DNA from: Schoenoplectus triqueter
Taxonomy: Eukaryota > Streptophyta > Magnoliopsida > Poales > Cyperaceae
NCBI GenBank assembly: GCA_964058805.1
Contig: CAXKVV010000440.1
Location: 1-64,000, forward strand
Direction of reading: 5' to 3'
DNA: 64,000 nt
The position numbers and the translations under genes were made by a program. Below the pieces are notes generated by a model. That model saw only the letters and a program-made list of their open reading frames with translations. It was not told where the DNA came from and made no database searches. The number at the start of each line of letters is the position of its first letter. Positions within the stretch are counted from its first letter, which is position 1. Shown here piece by piece: positions 13,132 through 24,053 of the stretch.

Positions 13132-15777
13132 CGACTACGGTGCTTTGCAAAACACAATAGCGCAATTCTTCATTTCAAGTCAGAAATGATTGATCCGAAC
13201 CGTTCAATTTAATCTTCATATCAAAATTTATTAGGAAACTAAATTTTATATTTTTTAGAATTTTTTTACTATTTTTTCTGATGAGAAGAAAATGACTCGA
13301 TCTGAGAATTCCGGTTCATCCAAAAATGACGATTTTCCCCCTATCCAAAAAAATAGCAAATAAATTTCAAAAAATATAAAATTTGGTTTACTAATAGATT
13401 TTTGATATAGAGATTAGATTGAGCGATTTGGATCGATCATTCCTGACTTGAAATGGAAAATAGAGTGCAAAACACACAACGCTCTTACGCTTTGCAAAAC
13501 ACCGTAGCCTAATTCTCTCTCTCTCTCTATATAATGAGGCTATGGTGCTTCATGAAGTACAAAATCTCATGTGCTTTGCGTTCGTATCTCAAATTTAAAA
13601 GTCTAAATGGCCAATCCAAATCATTGAACATGATCTTCATATTGAAATATCTTTGGAAATCAAAATTTACATTTTTTTTAATTTTTGTTATTTTTTAGAT
13701 GAATAGAAAATCACTAATATTGGATGGTGCAGAAATCGTTAAATCAACAAATTTTGTACCTATTTAAAAAATAACAAAAAATTTCAGAAAAAATATTAAA
13801 TTTGATCTTGAGAGATATTTCAATATGAAGATCATGTTCAACGGATTGAATTGGCCGTTTGGACTTTTAAATTCAAGATACAGACACGAAACTCGAAAGG
13901 TTTTGTGCTTCGCAAAGCACCATAGCCTCACACACTCTCTCTATATATATTTATTTATTTTTATAGGAACTTCACCAAATACTTGGATCAGAAGAAGGCG
14001 GCTCCCTCAAGTTCAAGAGGCTCACAGGTGCGATATTATTCTATTTTACTTCATCTTATCATATTCTTTTTCACAAATTTCCATCTCATAAAAGCTAGTG
14101 TTCCTGCCTTTCAATTGAAATTAAATGAAGATAAAAGAGGTGGTACAAAGATTTCTTTAGCTTTCCAGATCATGTTATCAGTTCTTTTAGTTTAATTAAA
14201 TAAATTCAACTGAGGCAACAGTGAACAAGCTCCCTAAGAAAAAGAAGCATTTGGGAATGTAAGCATTTGCTACAATTTTTGTATTTCTTTTTTCTCTACA
14301 TTATTGCAGTTGTCAGAAGCATTTGGGAAGTTGTATGGGACATCTAAGCAAGTGCCAAGCAGTGACACCGTCGAACCATCAAAACCACGTGGTGGTGCTC
14401 ATGAGAACTGCATTACGTATTCTCTCTTTCTCTCTCATATGTTTCAATATACTTAGGAGCCATTATGAGCAAAATGGGATCATCAGTTTCATCCAAAACT
14501 CTATCGTGATATATTTGGATGGCTAAACATATATGATGGCACGTCTGTGCCACACAATAATGATTTAGTCTGGCACTTCATAACTGGTTTAGACCCCTAT
14601 GGGTTTGTATGGAAAACTAGGTCAGGGTGCCTTCTTTCCTTGTAGTCTTACAAAAAGATATTCTGAGCACTAGCGAAGCCAAGTGATGAGTTTGGGGTCT
14701 CAGGACCCAACTAAAAAAAAAAACTCAAGGGACTATAGTGAAAAAGGGTAGGGACCCCAAAATTCAAGGACTTTAGTGAAAAAAGACAGACTCGGGGAAT
14801 TGTCATTAAAAAATTTTATGAGACCCTATTGAGTTAATATTCTTGTTACGCCACACCACTGATTCTGAGTAAAAATGAAACATTCTTTTCATTCCAGATA
14901 TTGAAAATAGCTATTCTGAGGTACCTTGGTTCTGTAGGATTTGGTCCATTTAGACTTGTCTTTTGTTAGGGCCATCTGTATTGCAACTCTGTTCTGTATG
15001 AGGCTAAGATGATACAAACCAGATTGCCGTCTTCCTGTGAAATTCTCAATCAACACCCAGGGTTGAGACAGTTCATTTGCTCTTATCTTTTGATCTAGTG
15101 CATCCTTGATTAATTAATATATTTCAGATGCATTGTACCGTTAAAGACCTGTGCTAACACCACACTATGTCGCTTCAGCACCTCAGGTTAGTGAAATTCC
15201 TGACAGAAGTTCTGAAAGAAGTATAAAGTATTAGTACATTTCTAATTAATAGCAATAGCCATTAAAAAATTTCTTACTAAAAGATGAACAATTTCCAAAT
15301 AATAAGTATTTGCAAAAGTAGAGGTATGTGGTAAACACTTGGTCCACTACTGGTCCCAAAAAATGTCATGAATACCTCAAAAAGAAAAGGGATCTAACCT
15401 ATACTCAAGTGCAGTGGTCATGCAAAAATTAGAATGTGCTTGTTACAAGGACTTGATCTGGCACTGTAAGTCGATATGTTTGAGACTTTGAGGTCATAAT
15501 TGTAATAACAATAGCCATTGCTCTGTTCTTAATATCGTAGTTGTTAATTTATATGATACAGCACAAGTACCTAAAATTATACAAACAATCATTTGAATTG
15601 TTATAATGCAACAGCTGTACGCTGGCATGTAGTCATGTCATCCTAGCAAATATTCAATGCAAATTATCATTTCTAGGATAATTTTATTGATAAGACCGAA
15701 AATGGCAATATCGCTTGTTTGTTTATGCAGGACTAGATGGTAAGGTGGTGATATGGGAGTTGGATATCCTCAAATAA
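3188..15777 (+). CDS. ARPC1: Actin-related protein 2/3 complex subunit 1 (WD40 protein), 15 exons
   Basis: ARPC1 is the beta-propeller subunit of the Arp2/3 complex, which nucleates branched actin filaments in the cytoplasm. Exons read 3188-3257, 3907-3992, 4533-4609, 4693-4787, 4995-5064, 5508-5577, 5926-5999, 6092-6131, 6591-6672, 7689-7777, 7868-7953, 13967-14027, 14310-14416, 15128-15186 and 15731-15777. All introns are GT..AG and phases match throughout, giving 1113 nt and 370 residues, close to the family's usual length. The protein starts [20 protein letters not shown] and ends [21 protein letters not shown]-repeat landmarks include [34 protein letters not shown] and [14 protein letters not shown]. 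Residues about 285-335 form the variable insert before the last blade. Intron 9 carries a foldback element and intron 11 (6.0 kb) a copia element plus two foldback elements. No frame break was found; expression is inferred. Confidence 0.95.
6885..7272. repeat. Foldback MITE family G, copy in ARPC1 intron 9
   Basis: The two halves are inverted copies. The left end reads GGTTGACAATGGGCTATTTT and the right end carries its complement before GGATCCCCACT. Both arms contain the matching ATTGATGGTCATTCAAATTT block. Relatives lie at 24051-24442 and 29338-29675. The 19-base left-end motif CAATGGGCTATTTTGACAA also occurs alone at 6842, suggesting a local duplication. Confidence 0.8.
8171..8333 (+). repeat. 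5' LTR of intronic copia element
   Basis: Matches the 3' LTR, including the shared blocks GATTACCTATCTATTGTATT and AAAGGCGTCAGTGATATGAA, and ends TACAATTTCA. It is about 25 bp longer than its partner because GTATTAATTAGAGA occurs twice and an A-run is expanded. The first bases are degenerate, so the start is uncertain by about 10 bp. Confidence 0.8.
8481..9430 (+). pseudogene. copia gag with damaged zinc knuckle
   Basis: An intact-looking N-terminal stretch (8481-8711) contains [19 protein letters not shown], the typical gag start. The frame is then broken. A later segment (9057-9362) ends in a zinc knuckle reading [14 protein letters not shown], where the first cysteine of the CCHC box has become tyrosine. 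An Arg/Gly-rich tail follows a stop at about 9361. Not functional. Confidence 0.85.
9590..12905 (+). pseudogene. copia pol remnant (protease, integrase, RT, RNase H)
   Basis: Broken domains appear in order. Integrase is recognisable near 10510-10570 ([13 protein letters not shown]) and its C-terminal part near 10735-10840 ([10 protein letters not shown]). Reverse transcriptase includes [12 protein letters not shown] near 11540, the catalytic-type box AYVDDMIV at about 11982-12005 and [16 protein letters not shown] sequence near 11600. RNase H includes [14 protein letters not shown] near 12500 and [12 protein letters not shown] near 12700. Stops occur in every domain. In living copia elements these enzymes copy and integrate the element; here they cannot. 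Confidence 0.88.
12913..13050 (+). repeat. 3' LTR of intronic copia element
   Basis: Begins TGTTGAGATC directly after the polypurine tract and ends TACAATTTCA, giving TG..CA termini and a length of 138 bp. This is very short for a copia LTR that flanks coding domains. Confidence 0.85.
13129..13513. repeat. Foldback MITE family A, copy 1 (ARPC1 intron 11)
   Basis: Begins GTCCGACTACGGTGCTTTGC directly after a (TA)n run and ends in the near-complement GCAAAACACCGTAGCCTAAT. Inverted similarity extends nearly to the middle, where TCATCCAAAAATGACGATTT lies. Close relatives lie at 25653-26053 and 30529-30925. Confidence 0.85.
13533..13930. repeat. Foldback MITE family B, copy 1 (ARPC1 intron 11)
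   Basis: Begins TGAGGCTATGGTGCTTCATG and ends GCAAAGCACCATAGCCTCA. Both arms carry the matching block around ATTGAAATATCTTT and its complement. It ends only 36 bp before ARPC1 exon 12, so it supplies most of the sequence upstream of that acceptor. Confidence 0.85.
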
Positions 15778-16011
15778 GTACGATTCGCCTGTCCTTTTAT
15801 TTCTTTTTTCTCGGAAATGAAGAAAAAGAGTCTTGGTAGAAGCTTTTGCTTGTTCAGTACGTCATTGTTCTTGATGCAAAAAATATTTGGAGGGTACATT
15901 TACAAGGAGGTATAATACGAAGCTCAAGAAACTATGGAAGGGTGTTGGCGGTCCCCACCAGATTTGAACTTCTGTTTTATTTTGTATTAAGATACTTTAG
16001 GAAGAAAAAAA

Positions 16012-16017
16012 AATAAA
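16012..16017 (+). terminator. Candidate ARPC1 polyadenylation signal
   Basis: AATAAA lies about 235 nt past the ARPC1 stop codon, in an A-rich stretch just before the retroposon insertion. Plant poly(A) signals are loose, so this is only a candidate. Confidence 0.3.
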
Positions 16018-16063
16018 AAATATGTTAGAAACAAAAACTTACTTTTATAAGTCCTCTGCTTTC

Positions 16064-17164
16064 GAACCTATGATTGGGGGCTCTCACAAAGTCGCTCTCG
16101 CGGAAAAAAAAAGGCGAAAAGGGCAAAGTCGATGTGATTTGAAAACTCCAAGTGGGGAGGTTGCGCCTCTGGTCTTTCCGCCTTCCCTCTTCTCTGACCT
16201 CCTCTCTCTTTCTTTTTCTTTCTTCTCCCCTTTTCGTTTGAAATACAAGCTTCTTTCTCTTCATCTTCTTCTATCCAAAACCCTAGGTCTCTTCGGCTGC
16301 CACCATTCTTGTGTTGAAGCCATGATAGGTGTCGGGTCAAGATTTATTGCTATTCTTCACCCTCTATCCTCCTCTCCTTTTTCCTTGTAGCATCTTGTCG
16401 GGTCAGATTTGAGTCTGTCTTTCACTCAACCTTTGTCATCTTCAAGCAAGTTAGTACCTTGCAGGTCAAATTTGACCCTCTGATCCTCTCTCAGCCTTAG
16501 CCGTACTCCACCATTCTTGTGTTGTCTTTGAACACTCTCTCGAACCCTACCTGCCATTGACCCTCAAAATCTATTGTCGGACTTGAGCATCCCTCAAACC
16601 CTAGATACTACACTTACTCACTGTCCCTTCGACCTGAGTTGTAGCCACCTCTGACCTCAGCCACTCTCCCACCCTAACCACTCTGACCCCTCTGGCATGA
16701 GCCACCTTTAAACCCTCTGGCCTCTCTAATCTCCCATCTCTTGATCCGTAGACACCTCTGACCCCTCGAACTTGAGCTGCCTCTGGCCCCTCTAATCTCT
16801 GACACTTTTGACCTCCAACCACTCTCTGTCTCAATCTACTCGCGTCTCGGACTAGCTTCAACACGTCTCCTTCCCTCTTTGCATTACATGCCACAGTAGT
16901 CATCTCTCTTGCGTCTCAGTCGAGTAATCTCTCTCGTCTGCTCTGATCTTGACACTCCCCCTCCAACCATGTGGTGCTACAATGGGCTAATTGCTGGATG
17001 GATCAAACCTACATTTTCATATTATTTATTTTTTAGGGTCCGCTTGTATTTCAATTCCTCCAATTTCTTTTTTTTTTGTTTCTATTTTTTTTCTCATGTT
17101 TGTATTTTTTTAATTTAATTTAATGAAATATCATAGTACGCTTTTGACGTGCTACTTCAAAAAA
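16064..17164 (+). mobile_element. Poly(A) retroposon with target-site duplication
   Basis: An 1101-bp insert is flanked by the near-identical 15-mers AAGTCCTCTGCTTTC (16049-16063) and AAGTCCTCTGTTTTC (17165-17179). It ends in an A-run just after a GCTACTTC motif, as for target-primed reverse transcription. The 5' part is pyrimidine-rich. The middle (16620-16830) contains loosely repeated CTCTGACCCCTCTGG-like units. No reverse transcriptase is encoded. It could be a non-autonomous LINE/SINE or a retrocopied transcript. Its 3' hairpin resembles that of the fragment at 18959-19097. Confidence 0.75.
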
Positions 17165-17179
17165 AAGTCCTCTGTTTTC

Positions 17180-17981
17180 CATGAATTAAGGTTAAATACT
17201 ACTTTCTCTATGACGCCCCTCTTATAAGAGTATAGAAGTTCATCATGACTTTTCTTTAGACACTTTAATTGATTGTAACTGAGCTACATTTTGGGTTATC
17301 CTACTTGGCTGTTTTTCGTTGTTGTCTGAACATGTATCATGTTATCGATGTAATTTACTGGTTATGCTCTCTCTTTGCAACGTTAGGGTGAATCGTGATA
17401 TGCCTCACTGATTTTGTTTTTGCCTTCATATCCGCATAATATCTTAACATATATTTAAGATCAAATATATTTGCTTGGTATATAAATATATTGGCCTATA
17501 ATTAATCTCTGTACAGAAATGGGATCAGGTTCGTTTATGTGTTTAAAGGCCTACCTGGAGAGCAATTTAAATGAGAAGACTCGAAAACTCATAATCCCGA
17601 GTTATATTGATTATTGAATGCTAAGCTAACATTACCAAAAAAAAAACTTTAAGAAGTAGCGGTCTTTCCAATAACTTACATTTATCTGTTGAAAAATATT
17701 TAAATGCCTCTATCATCTATGACAAAGAGGACTCCTAAAAATATTTTGGAAACGTTCTCATGCCCAACATATGGCAAGTATGACATCATTTCAACATCTT
17801 AATAAAGCATTTTTATTCTACGTAATGGGGAAAAGAACAAGAAACTATGGACGAATCTCAATATCATAGCATTTTGTTACATGCCCATGCAAATCATTAA
17901 TGAAACAGATAACGCATAACAAATAGGTGACAATCAACCGGCACAAGCACCTTAATTATTACATTACAATCCCTCTAAAAC
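17180..17981. other. Intergenic region between ARPC1 and the C2-domain gene
   Basis: No gene is seen. The two genes converge here. On the minus strand a GAATAAAA motif at about 17811-17818 lies roughly 165 nt past the stop of the C2-domain gene and could be its poly(A) signal. Confidence 0.4.
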
Positions 17982-20086
17982 TTAGATAGGACTACCAAAT
18001 CCATACTCAGAGCAATGTCCACTAGAGGGATTTTCCCTCACGCACCATATTTTCATCAATTCTTCATACTCTTGTTTTTCCAAAACCACACCTCCGATCT
18101 TAGTTTTCCAAGACTCTTCGGCTTTTGCCAGCTCAACCTCGGCCTCCCTGATCAACAAGTCTAAATCCAGATCGAGATCTAAATCAATACTCAAATCCAA
18201 ACTTAAATTTAAACTCTTCTCGATATCTTTTCTCCAAGGCTCGACCTTAAATTCCTGCCCTTTCTTCCAATATTTTTCTTCTAACATAGTTAGGAACTCA
18301 TCCTCAATCTTTTCTAAATCAAAATCTTCATGAAGATCCATCATAAGGCAAGGTTTATCATCCTCTCGCATGCCTATTTCTTCATCATCATCGATTGTGT
18401 TTGCAATGTTATCAGAAGGAGGTCGACGGGACTGAGACGAGTTAGATATGGTACCTTTTTCTATAGTGATGAAGTCCATGTCCTCGTCTTCTTCAATGTG
18501 AATGGAGTTGTTCGTTGAGCTTGGGTTTTCTATAGTGATGAAGCCACCTTGGTCAGATTGGAGAGAGGGGATCTTCTTGGCCAACATAGTAACAGGTGGG
18601 GTACGGAGACAGCTAAGACCAGGGAGGCATGATAAGCGCTTGGTTTTGCTCTCGCTCTTCCTTCGATCTGTCACAAATGTAGTGTGGGTATATTACTTCT
18701 AAAGAGAAACTGAACAATAGAAGACTGTAAATTTTCAGTATCTTATGTACTGAAATGATTCTATAACTTCAATTCTTTTCGTGCCTTCTAAAAGTTTCAG
18801 AAGGAAAAATTCTTCCGATCAGCAAATATATATTCTTTTTTAAATTAACAGGCGAATATGGTCAAATAATGGTAAAATCAGTTAAAAATACAAACCTAAT
18901 CACTAGTACAGAAGATAAAAAGGAAGACGAAAATGTTCTCGTCAAAAATATTGAGGATTTTTTTTTGAAGTAGGCGAAAAGCCTACTGTCATTGATAAAA
19001 GTGAGGTTACATGGAAATATTTACATGAGATGAGGAAAATAAAAAAAATCAATAAAGAAATGTAAAAGAGAAATAAAAAGGTACATAACAGATTACAAAT
19101 ATTGGGGAATTAAGAAATGAATAATGATATAATATGTGTTTGCCTATACAAGTAGCAAAACACTCAGTATATGTTTGCCTATAAACTTTTCAATTAGTAA
19201 TTATTTTTGCCTCTGTAATAGTTCCTATTATTATTGTACAAATATGCAGTTTCATTTCCTCATTAGTTAAAGAAAAATTTTGAGAACAAAGTCCCAAATG
19301 AACAATGCTGAAGCAAAACACTATTTAACACCAGATCCTTATTATTGAGTTAATAGTAATTATTCCTTCGAACCTGGTAAAAAAAAGGAACAACAGATAA
19401 TTTTATCAAAAAAATCAAAATATTTATAAATCGACTTAAAAGTTAATATATCGATCTATTCACATACCAGCACCATTCCGTGAATCCTCATCCATCATCC
19501 TACAGTACACATTTAAGTTTAGCACTCCCCCACAGGCAACACCTCCAAGTACAAAACTCATTGCTTTGCCTCCCATGGTGGCCTTAGAATTTGAATTGGA
19601 ACCTCTTGAATGTGAACTCTCACTATTGATCAGATCACTGATATCAATGCGAAATAAACCTAGATCACAATCTGCCGTGTCGACCAACGAGACCCAAATA
19701 AAGCAGCTTCTGAGGTTTTCACTCACCTCAAATGCACAATAGTGCAAGAATATCTCATCAAAGAATGTACTTCCACTGTTGACATAAACCGGATTCGTGT
19801 GCTCCCCATTTGAACCCTTGGTTTTCCATCCAACAACAAGAGCACAGCCTTCTAAAGATGGCGGTAGGTTAGTGATGTGTTGGATTTGGATACACAAAAC
19901 ACATCGTGACTGGTGTATTCTTATGCCTTGAAGAAGCTTGTCTTTCCACTGTCGAAATAGGTTTCTTCCGCTTGTGGCTCCAGATGAGTACTCAGTTGGT
20001 CTTTGGAGGAAATCTGCCTCTTCCAGAACACAATTATTATCTCCATGTTGGTTCTTTCCCACCATGGATATTGCATGAAATGACAA
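17982..20086 (-). CDS. NT-type C2 domain protein, two exons
   Basis: Exons are complement(19468-20086) and complement(17982-18667). A GTATGT donor and a TTTGTGACAG acceptor join in frame to give 434 residues. Residues about 40-200 resemble the N-terminal C2 (EEIG1/EHBP1-type) domain that plant PMI1-like proteins use at membranes or the cytoskeleton. Key stretches are LFRQWKDKLLQGIRIHQSR, LEGCALVVGWKTKGSN, FDEIFLHYCAFEV and LGLFRIDISDLI. The second exon is acidic and serine-rich, with two FITIE motifs. It has a Leu-Asp alternating run (LDLSIDLDLDLDLDLLI), then a predicted coiled coil, EAEVELAKAEESWKTKIGG and a short tail. The start chosen is the first ATG of the exon; MVGKNQ seven codons later is possible. 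Function beyond the C2 fold is not recognised. The intron holds a retroposon fragment. Confidence 0.8.
18959..19097 (-). mobile_element. 5'-truncated LINE-like retroposon fragment in the C2-gene intron
   Basis: On the minus strand the sequence ends GTAGGCTTTTCGCCTACTTC followed by an A-run. The flanks match at 11 of 13 positions (CCTCAATATTTTT against CCCCAATATTTGT). The final 20 bases form a hairpin GTAGGC/GCCTAC directly before the poly(A). Same family as the insert ending at 17164, judged by the shared CTACTTC(A)n end. Confidence 0.65.
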
Positions 20087-20287
20087 TGAATAAGATAGAT
20101 GAAGAGAGGGGCTTTAGGGAAGTCTAGGTGAGAAAATATACACGTATTGTGTTAGAATATCTAATATTAATAATATAAATATGGGCAAATAAATAGGATT
20201 GATTTTTTAAATTAAAAAATAAAATATATGATGCGGAGTACAAAAGTATTTTGTACTCACTATAACATATATATATATATGTATATA

Positions 20288-20687
20288 GAGAGAACATACC
20301 GAGAGGTTAAGCTCACGGAGGTCTTCCATAAGCTTAATTCAAAAAATATATCAATCGTCTTCAAATTTTAATTTATCATGCTCATTAAATTTTTTATATG
20401 AAAATCTTATGGGATGCAAAAAATTGGAGCGTTTTGAGTTTTTTAAGTCACCGTTTTTAATTTTTAAAAATGATATTGAAAGATTGAATATATTATTATT
20501 TTTAGAGTTCATTTTCAAAAATTAAAAACTATGACTTAAAAAACTCAAAACACTTCAAATTTTTGCATCCCATAAGATTTTCATATAAAGAATTTAATGA
20601 GCATGATAAATTAAAATTTGGAGGTGATTTGATATATTTTTTGAGTTAAACTCACGGTATCTTTACTATATATCTTTACCATAGGCT

Positions 20688-20690
<3 letters not shown>
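20288..20690. repeat. Foldback MITE family H, copy 1
   Basis: Arms are inverted copies. Left GAGCATGATAAATTAAAATT-type sequence (as its complement near 20365-20385) pairs with the same block near 20596. CATCCCATAAGATTTTCATA occurs as an inverted pair at both arms. A (TA)n microsatellite follows immediately. It lies upstream of the minus-strand C2-domain gene. Confidence 0.75.

Positions 20691-20778
<88 letters not shown>
20691..20778. repeat. Uninterrupted (TA)44 microsatellite
   Basis: 88 bases of pure TA dinucleotide sit exactly between foldback elements of family H and family B. It is the longest of the TA tracts in the window. Confidence 0.98.
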
Positions 20779-20782
<4 letters not shown>

Positions 20783-21169
20783 GGCTATGGTGCTTTGCGA
20801 AACACAAAATCTCCCGTGCTTCGCGTCTGTATCTCGAATTTAAAAGTTCAAACGGCCGATCCAAACTGTTGAACATCATCTTCATATTGAAATATCTTTG
20901 AAGATCAAATTTTATATTTTTTTGAAAATTTTTGTTATTTTTTAAATGGATATAAACTTTACTGATCTAACGATTCCTGCACCATCCAAATCTAGCGATT
21001 TTGTACCCATCTAAAAAATAGAAAAAATTCAAAAAACATATATTTTGTTATACCAAGATAGTTCAATATGAAGATCATGCTCAATGATTTGGATCGACCG
21101 TTTGAACTTTTAAATTCGAAAAACAAACGTGAAGCACGAGAGGTTTTGTGCTTCGCGAATCATCATAGC

Positions 21170-21170
<1 letters not shown>
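20779..21170. repeat. Foldback MITE family B, copy 2
   Basis: Begins GTGAGGCTATGGTGCTTTGC at the last TA of the microsatellite and ends GCTTCGCGAATCATCATAGC before (TC)n(TA)n. Internal arms match family B at 13533-13930. Confidence 0.85.
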
Positions 21171-21211
<41 letters not shown>

Positions 21212-22063
21212 TATCATGCCAGTTTATTGCAATGAGATTGATTTTTAAAGAGAATGATAACGTTGCCAATTTAATTTGACAAGGTGAATTATTTATCATA
21301 ACATTGTCAATTTAGTTTGCCAGAGTGAATTAATTGTGATAACAATCTGGTAGCTATGATGTGGCAATTAATTCATACTGTTTGGCATACTATTTTCATT
21401 TATTTTTAGATGTCATATAAATAGTTATGATTCAATGAAATAAATGTATGATTTAGACAAATAAATAGCATAAAAATATACTAATAAAGTGCAATAATAA
21501 TTAATATTTTAGATATAATAAAAATCATATAATTTTTTATGTCAATTGTCATAAAAAAAATATACTAATTACTATATATATATTTATATAATTTAAGTAT
21601 ATAATTAACTATATATATTTAATAATTGTATTTATATATATTTCACTATATATTTATATAATTTACCCAATGAATAACGGATAACGGATAATAAAAACCC
21701 CTTATCCATATCCATACTCAATAAGTTAGCGAAATATTTTTTCTTACCTATACTCATATCCAATGACTTCATGAAAATAAAATCTTAGCCATATTAGACT
21801 TATTGGGTACAATATGGATCGGGTAAATGACCAAAATGGTGCTATAGACAGCCTTACAAGCAATATTCTCTTGGCCCAAAAAAATAGCAAATTTTTTTTT
21901 AAAAATAAAATTTAATTTTCTACAAAAAAAATTATATGAAGAATAAATTGAAGAGCTTGGATCCATCATTTTTAATTTAAAATTTAAGATTTTAATGTGA
22001 TGTACGGGTGTATTTGCGCAACACATTGTATTTTAGACTTTCTTTATATATATGTATATATAT
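21171..22063. other. AT-rich spacer with (TC)n(TA)n and a half foldback element
   Basis: No gene. A (TC)n(TA)n tract runs 21171-21211. About 21875-22045 matches the right half of the family F element at 27667-28070 (CCCAAAAAAATAG...ATGAAGAATAAATTGAA..., ending in a GCGCAACACATTGTATTTTA-like terminus). Its left half is missing. The rest is AT-rich and unassigned. Confidence 0.6.
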
Positions 22064-22452
22064 TGTTATGCTACAGTGAGTAGTGAAGTGCAAAATTATT
22101 TTTATACTTTACGTCATAATCTCATTTTTGAATTCAAAATAATGATCCAATCGTTCAAAGTGTTTTTCATATTGAAATATATTTAGAGACTAAATTTTAT
22201 ATATTTTTTGAAAATGATGTTCTATTTTTTTGAAGTTTAGAAAATCATTATTATTAGAAATCATAAACTCAATGCATTTTCTACCCTAAAAAAATAGAAT
22301 TTTTTTTTCAAAAATATAAAATTTGGTCTCCAAGTATATTTTAATATGAAAAATATTTTGAACGGTTGAATTAGTGTTTTGAATTCAGAAATGAGAGATA
22401 TGACGTAAAGTACAATAATATTTTGTACTTCGCAACTAACGAAAAAATTACT
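22064..22452. repeat. Foldback MITE family C, full copy
   Basis: Left end TTATGCTACAGTGAGTAGTG and arm GTGTTTTTCATATTGAAATA pair with the complementary right arm near 22335-22450 (TTTTAATATGAAAAATATTT, then GTACTTCGCAACTAACG). Half copies lie at 26109-26238 and 32107-32245. Confidence 0.75.
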
Positions 22453-22935
22453 ATATACATATATATAATTCAATAAAAAGTCTCTATTAAATAAAAAAGA
22501 TGACAAATAATTTTCTTTATTTACATGAAAAATGTTATTAATCATTGGTACTAAGTTTCAAATTTAACTCAAAAGTAATTATTATCTATATATGATTTTA
22601 GTAGGTCATATATTAATTGTTGGTGCAATTTGAAAATATTTTCTCTTTGATAAGTTTTGTTAATCTGTTATAGATTAACAATATATTTCAAATTGGACTA
22701 TAATTTATACACAATATATGTAAATCATAAAGAATTTTTGTGTTAACTAATAAAGTCAGACAATACAATCAATTATTCTAATTTTTGTCATCATTTATTG
22801 AATATTTCTACTTTGTAACTCAAAAAATATAGTCAACGCACTCACATAGAGAAATGGACTGATAGTGCAGCTATGGATTAGCCGTTATTAAAAATGTTTT
22901 TTTATCAAGAATAAATGCGCTATTCAAATCTTTGA

Positions 22936-22970
<35 letters not shown>

Positions 22971-22977
22971 AGAGAGA

Positions 22978-23339
22978 ATGAGGATATTCGTGAAGTACAA
23001 AATCTCTCGTGTTTTACTTCCATATCTCAAATTAAAAAGTTCAAACGACCTATCTAAATCATTGAACATAATCTTTATATTGAAATAACTTTGAAGATTA
23101 TTTTTTTTAGATGGGTATATATTTTATTGATATAATGATTTATGTACCATCTAAATACTAGTGATTTTCTACCCATCAAAAAAATAACAAAAAATTCAAA
23201 AAAAAAATAATTTGATCTCCAAATATATTTTAATATGAAGATCAAGTTCAATGGTTTGAATCAGACGTTATAATTTTTAAATTTGAGATACGAAAGAAAA
23301 ACACGAAAGATTTTATACTTCATAAAGCATCATAGTCTC

Positions 23340-23340
<1 letters not shown>
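22978..23340. repeat. Foldback MITE family B, copy 3 (diverged)
   Basis: Starts TGAGGATATTCGTGAAGTAC after (TA)n(GA)n and ends CATAAAGCATCATAGTCTCA before another TA tract (23341-23379). Arms match family B but a few tens of bases are missing near the left centre. Confidence 0.75.
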
Positions 23341-23382
<42 letters not shown>

Positions 23383-23390
23383 AGAGAGAG

Positions 23391-23785
23391 TTTGGCTACG
23401 GTGATTTCATAAGCACTTCGGCCAAGTGCTTATGGCTCAAATTTTAAAATTCCGCATCCAAAATTTTAATTTAAATAGCTCAAAAAAAATTTCATATCAT
23501 AATTTTGTAAATTATTAATTTTCATCACGTTTTTAGTTTGTTTACTATTTTTAAAAGATAGCAAAATATGACCTATAAAAATTGATATTTTTAATTATTT
23601 TTAGAGTCATCTTTTAAAAATTATTAAACATATAACTCAAAATTTGATGAAAATTGATAATCTACAAGATTATGATGTGAAGAATTTTTTGAGATATTTA
23701 AATTGAAATTCTGAGCACGGGATTTTGAAATTTGAGCCATAAGTATTTCGGCTCAAAATATTTATGAAATCACCGTAGCTAGTTC
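23391..23785. repeat. Foldback MITE family E, copy 1
   Basis: Starts TTTGGCTACGGTGATTTCAT and ends ATGAAATCACCGTAGCTAGT, a nearly perfect terminal inverted repeat. Just inside is a small hairpin AAGCACTT/AAGTGCTT. Arms extend through ATTTTAATTTAAATAGCTC. Flanked by (TA)n(GA)n and (TA)n. Confidence 0.85.
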
Positions 23786-23800
23786 CTATATATATATATA

Positions 23801-23991
23801 GCTTGTCTATTGTGCTTCCTGTATCACTTCAACCGAAACGCTACCGGTTCAAATTTTAATTTTTCATTCTTGAAATTTTAATTGAAGTAACTCAATAAAA
23901 TTTTTATATCATAATCTTGTAGAATACTAATTTGTCTCGCTTTTAGAGTTAGTTTACTATACTTAATGATTTTTAGAAAGTAAGTATTTTT

Positions 23992-23993
<2 letters not shown>
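23801..23993. repeat. Left half of a family E foldback element
   Basis: Matches the left arm of family E (AAATTTTAATTTTTCATTC..., TCATAATCTTGTAGAATACT) and stops at the centre, where a (TA)n tract (23996-24050) begins. The right arm is absent. Confidence 0.7.

Positions 23994-24050
<57 letters not shown>

Positions 24051-24053
<3 letters not shown>

Noticed and set aside
13270..13310. Possible hammerhead ribozyme core (CTGATGAG followed by GAAA) in family A foldback elements
   Set aside because: No stem II can form between CTGATGAG and the GAAA, and stems I and III are not visible. The match is to the short core only.
16022..16903. Several open frames of 79-122 codons within the retroposon
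   Set aside because: Overlapping frames on both strands in pyrimidine-rich sequence, with no domain and no consistent start; best explained by low complexity.
20676..20885. Open frame through (TA)n
   Set aside because: Long Ile-Tyr runs are just the TA microsatellite translated; the same applies near 23878-24063 and 26025-26216.
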